Source: Streptomyces sp. T12 (lineage in GTDB: Bacteria; Actinomycetota; Actinomycetes; Streptomycetales; Streptomycetaceae). From it: DNA of 64,000 nt. Under the pieces are notes generated by a model. That model was not told where the DNA came from. It saw only the letters and a list, made by a program, of their open reading frames with translations, and made no database searches. Where the stretch lies: positions 8,969,001-9,033,000 of the forward strand of contig NZ_CP117866.1 in assembly GCF_028736035.1 (NCBI RefSeq), in the 5' to 3' direction. This document shows, piece by piece, positions 1 through 6,979 of this stretch. Position 1 is the stretch's first letter. The number at the start of each line of letters is the position of its first letter. Made by a program: the position numbers and the translations under genes.

Positions 1-329
1 CCGATGCCGTCGCCGTACCGTCCGGGGTCCACGTAGAGGGCGTACAACTCGGCGTCCTCGGTGCGCACCTCGCCGTCGCGGTACGGGCCGTGGCAGGCCC
101 AGCCGACGATCTTGTCGTCCCGCTCGGCGACCAGGTTCACCACACTCCCGTCGGCCTGCGAGAAGTGGGCGCGACGGCGCTCGGCGTCCTGTGCCACGTC
201 CAGGGCGTCCAAGTAGGGCTGCGGTATCAGGCCCTTGTACGCGCTCTGCCAGCCGCCGACGCGGATCTCGGCGACGCGCTCGCAGTCGGCCAGGGTCATG
301 GGGCGGATCAGTATGCCGTCGTCGTCCAT
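1..329 (-). CDS. GNAT family N-acetyltransferase (partial, C-terminus beyond window)
   Basis: The reverse strand reads from an ATG at 329 into the window edge without a stop. The product begins MDDDGILIRPMTLADCERVA and continues with the strand-helix pattern and the W..AY.GL segment typical of the first half of GNAT acetyltransferases, which move an acetyl group from acetyl-CoA to an amine. The acetyl-CoA loop (R/Q-x-x-G-x-G/A) should lie just at the cut; the last residues seen are PGRYGDGIG, which fits its beginning. It starts 40 bp after the RidA stop on the same strand, so the two may be co-transcribed. The substrate cannot be inferred. Confidence 0.85.
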   Translation of the reverse strand, partial: MDDDGILIRPMTLADCERVAEIRVGGWQSAYKGLIPQPYLDALDVAQDAERRRAHFSQADGSVVNLVAERDDKIVGWACHGPYRDGEVRTEDAELYALYVDPGRYGDGI

Positions 330-369
330 GACGGCACCGTAGACACCGCCCACCTGGTAGCGCCTGCGA

Positions 370-768
370 TTATCCCGGCAGCACCGCGAACGCCTCGACC
401 TCCATCAGGAACTCCGGCCGCACCAGCCCGGCGACCTGCACCGCCGACGCGGCCGGCAGCCGGTCGTCGGGTATGTGCTCGGCGCGGGCCGCACGGATCG
501 CGGGCATGTGCGCCATGTCCGTCACGAAGTAGGTGAGTTTGACGACGTCGTCGAAGGTCGCGCCCGCCGCGGCCAGGCAGCGCCGCAGGTTTACGAAGAC
601 CTGGCGGGCCTGGGCCGCCGGGTCGCCCTCGCCGACGAGCTTGCCGTCCTCGTCCAGGGCGAGCTGGCCGGAGACGGCGACGAAACGGCCGGTGCCGAGC
701 ACGACATGCGTGTACTGGGCGGCGGGGGCGACCCCGTCGGGGGCGGGAATCCTGGTCAGCTCACTCAT
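370..768 (-). CDS. RidA family (YjgF/YER057c/UK114) protein
   Basis: A 132-residue protein beginning MSELTRIPAPDGVAPAAQYT. Length and the segments VSGQLALDEDGKLV and VKLTYFVTDM match the Rid family, small trimeric cytosolic proteins; the archetype hydrolyses reactive enamine/imine intermediates made by PLP enzymes. The family's catalytic-site arginine position falls in the RAARAEHIP region, but subfamily assignment needs an alignment, and many Rid paralogues lack deaminase activity. The ATG at 768 is preferred over an in-frame ATG six codons upstream because the family normally starts here. There is no strong ribosome-binding site. The downstream GNAT gene is 40 bp away on the same strand. 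Confidence 0.85.
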   Translation of the reverse strand: MSELTRIPAPDGVAPAAQYTHVVLGTGRFVAVSGQLALDEDGKLVGEGDPAAQARQVFVNLRRCLAAAGATFDDVVKLTYFVTDMAHMPAIRAARAEHIPDDRLPAASAVQVAGLVRPEFLMEVEAFAVLPG

Positions 769-773
769 GCGTC

Positions 774-787
774 CATGGTGGACCATG
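774..787. promoter_or_regulatory. Small perfect inverted repeat upstream of ridA
   Basis: CATGGT-GG-ACCATG is a 6-bp perfect inverted repeat with a 2-bp spacer lying 6-20 bp upstream of the RidA start codon. It could be an operator or play a part in start-site recognition, but a repeat of this size can occur by chance. Confidence 0.2.
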
Positions 788-821
788 AGTCTGACAACGC
801 CCCCGACGGACCGTCAGGCGC

Positions 822-2399
822 TCAGGGGCGGAAGCCGAGCAGCCTGTGCAGTTCGGCGCCGCGCGACGACGTGGACGCGACCTTGGAGCTCAGCGGCTTG
901 GGGTCGGGCCGCGCCTCGCACACCGCGTCGACCGCGCCTCGGCCGTGCGGCACCGTGCCGTCGGCCAGGTAGGCCGCGAGGTGTTTGTCCAGGCAGGCGT
1001 TCCCGCCCAGCGTGATGCCGTGGTTACCGCCCCCCTGCTCGACCACCAGACTGGAGCGGGCCAGCAGCCGGTGCACCGTGACGGCACCCGCGTACGGGGT
1101 GGCCGCGTCCTCGGTCGCCTGGAACAGCAGCATCGGCGGGACCGTGCCGTTGGCGACGCTGACCGAGGGGAGCGAACTCGTCGGCCAGAATGCGCACGGC
1201 GCGTTGTACCAGGCGTTGCTCCAGGTCATGAACGGCGCCTTCGCGTAGACGGCCCAGTTGTCCGTCCGCCACTCGCGCCAGTCGCGCGGCCAGGCGGCGT
1301 CACGGCACTGCACCGAGGTGTAGATGCTGTAGCCGTTGTCGTCGGACGCGTCGGCGGCGCCGAACCTCTCGTACGCCTCGACCAACGGTTCGGCGTTCTT
1401 GCCGTTCACGTACGCCGCGAACGCCTCGGCGAGGTAGGGCCAGTAGCCGTTGTAGTAGCCGCCGGGGATGTAGGTGTCCTCCAGCTCGGAGGCGCCCACC
1501 TTGCCGTCGGCCGCCTTCCTGGCCAGGGCCGCCCGCATCGCGTACCACTTGGCCTCGACCTTCGCCGGATCGCTGCCGAGCCGGTAGACCGTGTCGTGCT
1601 TGGCGATCCATGCCATGAAGGCGCGGTGCCGGTCGTTGAAGGCGTGGTCCTGCGCGAGGTTGTCGTCGTACCAGACGCCGGTGGGGTCGACGACCGAGTC
1701 CAGGACCGCGCGCCGCACCCGCTCCGGGAAGAGCTTGGCGTAGACCGCGCCGAGATAGGTGCCGTACGAGTAACCGAAGTAATTGATCCGCCGCGCGCCG
1801 AGCGCCGCACGGATCCGGTCCATGTCCCGCACGGCGCTGACCGTGTCGATGTACGGCAGTACGTCCCCGTACTTCTCGCCGCAGGCCCGGGCGAAGGCCT
1901 TGGCGCGCGCGAGGTTGGCCTGCTCGATCCGCGAGGTGCTCGGCACGGCGTCCCGGCGCACCGCGGCGAAGTGGCCGGGCCTGCAGTCGAGGGCGGGCTT
2001 GCTCTTGCCGACTCCGCGCGGGTCGAAGCCGATGACGTCGTACTGTGCCGCCACCGCCTTGGGCAGTGCGGAGGCCACGAATCCGGCGAGCGTCAGGCCG
2101 CTGGCGCCGGGGCCGCCCGGGTTGACCAGCAGAGGGCCCTGGTACTTCTTCGCGGTGTGCGGGACACGGGACAGCGCGAGCGTGATCTGCCGTCCCCGCG
2201 GACGGGAGTGGTCGAGCGGCACCCTGAGGGACGCGCACTGGAGCGTCGGGTACTTCTTGGTGGCGCACTTCTTCCAGGTGAGGGGCGCGGCGTGAGCGGT
2301 GTCCGCGGTGGGCGGGGGGCTCGCCTCGGCGGGGACGGCCGTCAGGGCCCCGGCCACGACGGCGGCGGCGCCGCACAGTACGGCTGCGCGTTCTCTCAT
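822..2399 (-). CDS. Secreted alpha/beta hydrolase, tripeptidyl aminopeptidase (S33/TAP-like) family
   Basis: A 525-residue protein with a signal peptide (basic MRER, hydrophobic core, cleavage near AEA at about residue 26). The alpha/beta-hydrolase core shows the oxyanion segment NPGGPGASG (about residue 92), the strand VIGFDPRGVG, the nucleophile elbow GYSYGT near residue 210, and a C-terminal TAP-like domain with the acid/histidine region ATEDAATPY and GGGNHGITLGG. Family members are exported Streptomyces peptidases that release tripeptides or dipeptides from protein N-termini. Length matches the SlpD/SlpE/TAP group. It is monocistronic as far as can be seen, 54 bp downstream of nothing on its own strand but followed by RidA. 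It probably supports extracellular protein degradation; exact substrate unknown. Confidence 0.88.
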   Translation of the reverse strand: MRERAAVLCGAAAVVAGALTAVPAEASPPPTADTAHAAPLTWKKCATKKYPTLQCASLRVPLDHSRPRGRQITLALSRVPHTAKKYQGPLLVNPGGPGASGLTLAGFVASALPKAVAAQYDVIGFDPRGVGKSKPALDCRPGHFAAVRRDAVPSTSRIEQANLARAKAFARACGEKYGDVLPYIDTVSAVRDMDRIRAALGARRINYFGYSYGTYLGAVYAKLFPERVRRAVLDSVVDPTGVWYDDNLAQDHAFNDRHRAFMAWIAKHDTVYRLGSDPAKVEAKWYAMRAALARKAADGKVGASELEDTYIPGGYYNGYWPYLAEAFAAYVNGKNAEPLVEAYERFGAADASDDNGYSIYTSVQCRDAAWPRDWREWRTDNWAVYAKAPFMTWSNAWYNAPCAFWPTSSLPSVSVANGTVPPMLLFQATEDAATPYAGAVTVHRLLARSSLVVEQGGGNHGITLGGNACLDKHLAAYLADGTVPHGRGAVDAVCEARPDPKPLSSKVASTSSRGAELHRLLGFRP

Positions 2400-2535
2400 G
2401 GGGTCCTTCCAGGACAGAGGGGCGCGGACCGCGAGTGTCGCGGTCCCTGCCGCATTCGTCCCGGAAAGGACGCCCGGAAGAACTCGTTCCGGCGGGACTT
2501 GACCCGATTGGGTCGAGGGAAGCGCTCCAATGCCC

Positions 2536-3585
2536 TCAAATGAGTGAGAGTTGGGTCGGTTCGGACCGCGTGTGCTCGGCGGGCTCTGCCCCCGGCTCGG
2601 GCTCGCGGATCCGCCTTGGCATGCCCGCGCGCGTGGGGCCGATGCCGTACTCCTGCGCCAGGTCGTGGACCTGGCGGGTGATCCGGCGCTGGTACCACTT
2701 CGGTGCGTAGGCGCCGTCCGCGTACAGCCGCTCGTAACGGCGGACCAGATACGGGTGGTGCCGGTCGAGCCAGGCCATGAACCACTCGCGGGCCCCCGGC
2801 CGCAGATGCAGCACCAGCGGCGTGACGGAGGTCGCCCCGGCGGCGGCGATCGCCCGCACGGTCGCCCGCAGTTGGGCCGGGTGGTCGCTCAGGAAAGGAA
2901 TCACCGGCGCCATCAGCACGCCACACCCGAGACCGTGCTCGGTCAGGGTCCGTACGACGTCGAGACGGCGCTCGGGGGAGGGCGTGCCCGGCTCCACGGT
3001 GCGCCACAGCTCGGGGTCGGTGAAGCCGACCGAGACGGATATGCCGACGTCCGTCACCTCGGAGGACTGCTTCAGCAGGTCGAGGTCGCGCAGGATCAGC
3101 GTGCCCTTCGTCAGGATCGAGTAGGGGTTGGCGTGGTCGCGCAGGGCGGCGAGGATGCCCGGCATCAGGCGGTAGCGGCCCTCGGCGCGCTGGTAGCAGT
3201 CGACATTCGTGCCCATCGCTATGTGCTCGCCCTGCCAGCGGCGCGAGGAGAGCTGACGGCGCAGCAGCTCCGGGGCGTTCACCTTGACCACGATCTGGGA
3301 GTCGAAACCGAGGCCCGTGTCGAGGTCCAGATAGCTGTGGGTCTTGCGGGCGAAGCAGTACACGCACGCGTGCGTGCAGCCCCGATACGGGTTGACCGTC
3401 CACTCGAAGGGCATCCGCGAGGCGCCCGGCACCCGGTTGAGGATCGAGCGCGCCCGGATCTCGTGGAACGTGATGCCGGCGAACTCGGGCGTGTCGAAGG
3501 TGCGGGTCACTACGGCGTCCGCGCCGAACAGCGCGGAGTCGGCCCGGCTGTGGTCGGACTCCAGGGTGAGGTTCTCCCAGCGCAT
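2536..3585 (-). CDS. Rv2578c-family (spore photoproduct lyase-like) radical SAM protein
   Basis: A 349-residue protein starting MRWENLTL. It has the radical-SAM cluster motif in the form CTHACVYC (C-x3-C-x2-C, about residue 80), the NPYRGCTHAC context and a later LTKGTLILRD strand, all typical of the SPL-like/Rv2578c branch of 4Fe-4S SAM enzymes. The start at 3585 is chosen because GAGGAGG sits 5-6 bp upstream; an extended reading frame further upstream crosses an operator and is not expected to be translated. A LexA-type palindrome lies 33 bp upstream, so DNA-damage induction is likely and a DNA repair or nucleic-acid role is a reasonable inference. The actual reaction of this subfamily is not established. 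Confidence 0.87.
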   Translation of the reverse strand: MRWENLTLESDHSRADSALFGADAVVTRTFDTPEFAGITFHEIRARSILNRVPGASRMPFEWTVNPYRGCTHACVYCFARKTHSYLDLDTGLGFDSQIVVKVNAPELLRRQLSSRRWQGEHIAMGTNVDCYQRAEGRYRLMPGILAALRDHANPYSILTKGTLILRDLDLLKQSSEVTDVGISVSVGFTDPELWRTVEPGTPSPERRLDVVRTLTEHGLGCGVLMAPVIPFLSDHPAQLRATVRAIAAAGATSVTPLVLHLRPGAREWFMAWLDRHHPYLVRRYERLYADGAYAPKWYQRRITRQVHDLAQEYGIGPTRAGMPRRIREPEPGAEPAEHTRSEPTQLSLI

Positions 3586-3617
3586 GACGCCTCCTCGGTA
3601 GCACTGCCCCCAGAATA

Positions 3618-3629
3618 GAACACATGTTC
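3618..3629. promoter_or_regulatory. LexA-type SOS box
   Basis: GAAC-ACAT-GTTC is an exact match to the GAAC-N4-GTTC core of the Gram-positive/actinobacterial LexA operator. It lies between the divergent radical SAM (-) and SRPBCC (+) genes, 33 bp from the radical SAM start. The reverse-strand sequence overlapping it contains TATTCT, a possible -10. Its position fits repression of the radical SAM gene; an effect on the + strand gene about 150 bp away is less likely. Confidence 0.65.
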
Positions 3630-3778
3630 CCTTGATCGTGCGACCTGTATCCCTGGCTTCGTTTTGGATCGATGTGTGATCGCTTCGGGAGGCTGAGCGG
3701 GGCCCCGATTTGGGCGGTCCGGGAGCGGGGTGGTTGGCTTGCCCCAACCCCCGAGAATTCTGGTCCTGGAGGAAGTCA

Positions 3779-4222
3779 ATGGCGCAGGTCGAGGCCACTA
3801 CGGAGCGGGTCGTCGCGGCGGACGCGGAGAAGGTGTTCGACGCCCTCGCCGACTACAGCGGCACGCGCGCGAAGCTGCTCCCCGAGCACTTCAGTGAGTA
3901 CGAGGTGCGCGAGGGCGGCGACGGCGAGGGCACCCTCGTCCACTGGAAGCTCCAGGCCACCAGCAAGCGCGTGCGCGACTGCCTCCTGGAGGTCAGCGAG
4001 CCCACCGACGGCGAGCTCGTCGAGAAGGACCGCAACTCCTCCATGGTCACCACCTGGCGGGTCACCCCCGCCGGCGAGGGCAAGTCCCGGGTCGTCGTCA
4101 CCACCACCTGGCAGGGCGCCGGCGGTATCGGCGGCTTCTTCGAGAAGACCTTCGCGCCCAAGGGCCTCGGCCGGATCTACGACGCGGTGCTCACCAAGCT
4201 CGCGACCGAAGTCGAGAAGTAA
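3779..4222 (+). CDS. SRPBCC (START/Bet v1-like) family protein
   Basis: A 147-residue protein beginning MAQVEATTERVVAADAEKVF. The opening pattern (amphipathic strand, then AADAEKVFDALADY) and the closing FEEKTFAPKGLGRIYDAVL-like helix are typical of polyketide-cyclase/SRPBCC proteins that hold a hydrophobic ligand in a helix-grip fold. GGAGGAAG lies about 6 bp before the ATG, deciding the start. It diverges from the radical SAM gene. No ligand or partner can be inferred from the neighbours. Confidence 0.8.
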   Translation: MAQVEATTERVVAADAEKVFDALADYSGTRAKLLPEHFSEYEVREGGDGEGTLVHWKLQATSKRVRDCLLEVSEPTDGELVEKDRNSSMVTTWRVTPAGEGKSRVVVTTTWQGAGGIGGFFEKTFAPKGLGRIYDAVLTKLATEVEK

Positions 4223-4405
4223 GCCCGAACGCCCGCCTCGCGGATCTTGCGTGCGCCAATGCGCTGATCCCCGGCGGGTGTTGGCTCCCTCACCGGATCG
4301 AGTGGATCTTTCCGTCGCCAGGCCCGGTGCCGTAACTCGTCGCGCTTGTTCGCAGTTGTCGCCTTATGCGGGAAATGTGTAGCAGCGCGACGAGGGGAGC
4401 GGCAC

Positions 4406-6793
4406 ATGGGCGCGATCACTCTGGTACAGGACGAACAGGCCGCGGCGCCCCCGGACGTCCCCACTCCCACGCAGCCCCGGGCGACCGAACTCAGTCCGCG
4501 CCGGGTGCGGTTGGTCTTCTTCGCGCTGATGCTCGCGCTGCTGCTGGCCGCGCTGGAGCAGATGATCGTCGCCACCGCGCTGCCGAAGATCGTCGGTGAG
4601 CTGCACGGCCTGGACAAGATGTCCTGGGCGATCACCGCCTACCTGCTCACCGCCACCGTCGGCCTGCCCATCTACGGCAAGCTCGGCGACCTCCTCGGCC
4701 GCAAGGGCGTCTTCCAGTTCGCGATCGTCGTCTTCGTCGTCGGCTCCGCGCTCGCGGGCCGAGCGCAGACCATGGACCAGCTGATCGCCTACCGCGCGAT
4801 CCAGGGCGTCGGCGCGGGCGGGCTCATGATCGGCGTCCAGGCGATCATCGCGGACATCGTGCCGACCCGGGAGCGCGGCCGCTTCATGGGCCTGATCGGC
4901 GCCGCGTTCGGCCTCGCCTCGGTCGCCGGCCCCCTGCTGGGCGGCTACTTCACGGACCACCTCTCCTGGCGGTGGTGCTTCTACATCAACGTCCCCTTCG
5001 GCCTCGTCACCCTGGCCGTCGTAGCCGTCGTACTGAAGCTGCCGAAGCCGCGGACAAGGGCCCGGCTGGACATCCTCGGCTCCCTCCTGCTCGCCGCCGC
5101 CTCCACCTGCCTGGTCCTGCTGACCAGTTGGGGCGGCATCGAGTACGCCTGGGACTCCCGCGTCGTCCTCGGCCTCGGCGCGGGAGCGGTCGTCTCGACC
5201 GTCCTGTTCCTCGTCGTCGAGCACTTCGCCGTCGAACCCCTCATCCCGCTGCGGCTGTTCAGGGACTCCGTCTTCAACGTCACCGGCCTGGTCGGCCTCG
5301 TGATCGGCGTCGCGCTGTTCGGCGCGGCCAGCTATCTGCCGACGTTCCTGCAGATGGTGGACGGGGCCACGGCCACCGAGTCGGGCCTGCTGATGCTGCC
5401 GATGATGGCCGGCATCGTCGGCACCTCGGTCATCGCCGGCCAACTCATCAGCCATACCGGCCACTACAAGATCTACCCCGTGCTCGGCAGCGCGCTCGCG
5501 GCCGTCGGCATGTGGCTGCTGTCCCGGCTCGAAGTCGACACGCCCCGGCTGCACTACAGCATCTGGATGGCCGTCCTCGGCGCCGGTATCGGCATGGTGA
5601 TGCCGGTCCTGATCCTCGCCGTGCAGAACTCCGTGCGCCCCGCCGACCTCGGCACCGCCACCAGCGCCAACAACTACTTCCGGCAGATCGGCGGCAGCGT
5701 CGGCGCGGCGGTCTTCGGCACCCTCTTCGCCGGCCGGCTCGCCGACGCCCTCGCCGAACGCCTGCCCACGCGCGCGGGCGGCGAGCTGCCCGACCCCGAG
5801 TCCCTCACCCCGCAACTCGTCCACGCCATGCCTGAGGCACTGCGCGAGGGTTACATCCGGGCCTACGCCGACGCCATGCCGAGGATCTTCCTCTACCTCG
5901 TGCCGGTGCTCGTGCTCGGTCTGCTCATCGCCTTCTTCCTCAAGGAGAAGCCCCTGGTGTCCCACAACGCCCCGGCCCCGGAGACGGACACGGCGCCCGT
6001 GGATGGCCAGATCCCGTCGGCCCGTTCGCCGTACGCCGCCGGGGTCCCCGTCTGCGGCACGGTTCAGCACCCGGACGCAACGGGCGTACCGCGCGCGGCG
6101 CTCACGCTCATCGACGTCGCCGGGCAGCAGGTCGGGCGCGGCGCGAGCGGCGAGGACGGGCGGTACGGGCTGGCGACGCCGGGCCCGGGGGCGTACGTGC
6201 TGATCGCCGCGGCGGGCGGCCACCAGCCGCAGGCCGTCTCCGTGACCGTCGGCGAGTACCCCGTCGAGGTGGACATCGTCCTCGGCGGCGCCGGACGCCT
6301 AGCCGGGAGCGTGCGCACCCCGGACGGCACGCCCGTGGACGCCACCGTCACACTCACCGACGTGCACGGCGACGTCGTCGCCACGACCCGCAGCGGCTGC
6401 GACGGCGGCTATGTCATCACCGAGTTGGTGGCCGGCCAGTACACCCTCGCGGCGAGCTCGCCCGCGTTCCGTCCGACCGCCGTTCCCGTCACCGTCCAGG
6501 TGGCCCGTGAGACCCGCCAGGACATCGAACTCGCCGGCGGCGCCACACTGCGCGGCACCGTGCGGGCGGGCGGTGGGCGGCCCGTCGAGGACGCGCGCGT
6601 GACGCTGCTCGACCCGGCCGGCAACGTCAGGGACACGCTCACCACCGGACCGGACGGAACCTTCCGGTTCGTCGACCTGTCCTCCGGCGAGTACACCGTC
6701 ATCGCCGCGGGTTACCCGCCGGTCGCCACCGTGCTCCAAGTCGCCGGCGGAGACCGAACGGAACGCGACCTTCAGCTCGGTCACGACGACTGA
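4406..6793 (+). CDS. DHA2-type MFS exporter fused to three carboxypeptidase-regulatory-like domains
   Basis: A 795-residue protein. Residues about 35-520 form a 14-helix EmrB/QacA-type drug:H+ antiporter; motif A-like GKLGDLLGRKG follows helix 2 and the antiporter motif C-like segment GLASVAGPLLGGY lies in helix 5. After the last membrane helix (LIAFFLKEKPL) come three tandem repeats of about 80 residues (roughly 546-627, 628-709, 710-795), each with a PD/DG..V.GA.VTL.D..G motif and a YxLxA/YTVIA ending, typical of the CarboxypepD_reg beta-sandwich. A 14-helix topology with cytosolic N-terminus predicts a cytosolic C-terminus, which is unexpected for this usually extracellular fold. GAGGGGAG precedes the ATG. 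No TetR regulator is adjacent. Confidence 0.9.
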   Translation: MGAITLVQDEQAAAPPDVPTPTQPRATELSPRRVRLVFFALMLALLLAALEQMIVATALPKIVGELHGLDKMSWAITAYLLTATVGLPIYGKLGDLLGRKGVFQFAIVVFVVGSALAGRAQTMDQLIAYRAIQGVGAGGLMIGVQAIIADIVPTRERGRFMGLIGAAFGLASVAGPLLGGYFTDHLSWRWCFYINVPFGLVTLAVVAVVLKLPKPRTRARLDILGSLLLAAASTCLVLLTSWGGIEYAWDSRVVLGLGAGAVVSTVLFLVVEHFAVEPLIPLRLFRDSVFNVTGLVGLVIGVALFGAASYLPTFLQMVDGATATESGLLMLPMMAGIVGTSVIAGQLISHTGHYKIYPVLGSALAAVGMWLLSRLEVDTPRLHYSIWMAVLGAGIGMVMPVLILAVQNSVRPADLGTATSANNYFRQIGGSVGAAVFGTLFAGRLADALAERLPTRAGGELPDPESLTPQLVHAMPEALREGYIRAYADAMPRIFLYLVPVLVLGLLIAFFLKEKPLVSHNAPAPETDTAPVDGQIPSARSPYAAGVPVCGTVQHPDATGVPRAALTLIDVAGQQVGRGASGEDGRYGLATPGPGAYVLIAAAGGHQPQAVSVTVGEYPVEVDIVLGGAGRLAGSVRTPDGTPVDATVTLTDVHGDVVATTRSGCDGGYVITELVAGQYTLAASSPAFRPTAVPVTVQVARETRQDIELAGGATLRGTVRAGGGRPVEDARVTLLDPAGNVRDTLTTGPDGTFRFVDLSSGEYTVIAAGYPPVATVLQVAGGDRTERDLQLGHDD

Positions 6794-6979
6794 GCCGACG
6801 ACCGGCACCCGTGCTGTCCTGCGGGGACGCCGCGCGGACGGGCCCCCCGGCCCCGTCATGCGCGGCTGCGATCCCGTCACACCAATTCCCGTGTTGCCGC
6901 ACATCACCACCGCCGACAGCCGTACGGTGGAGTAGGCGGCACAGATCTTGCGGAGCTGTGGGGAGAGAGGGCCTGGGCG

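Noticed and set aside
846..2543. Long open frame on the plus strand opposite the secreted hydrolase gene
   Set aside because: High GC keeps antisense frames open. It has R/V/G-rich random composition, no family motif and no ribosome-binding site, while the minus strand encodes a complete enzyme.
4364..6223. 619-codon minus-strand frame across the MFS gene
   Set aside because: Asp/Glu/Arg/Gly-rich antisense translation of membrane helices; no domain and no start context.
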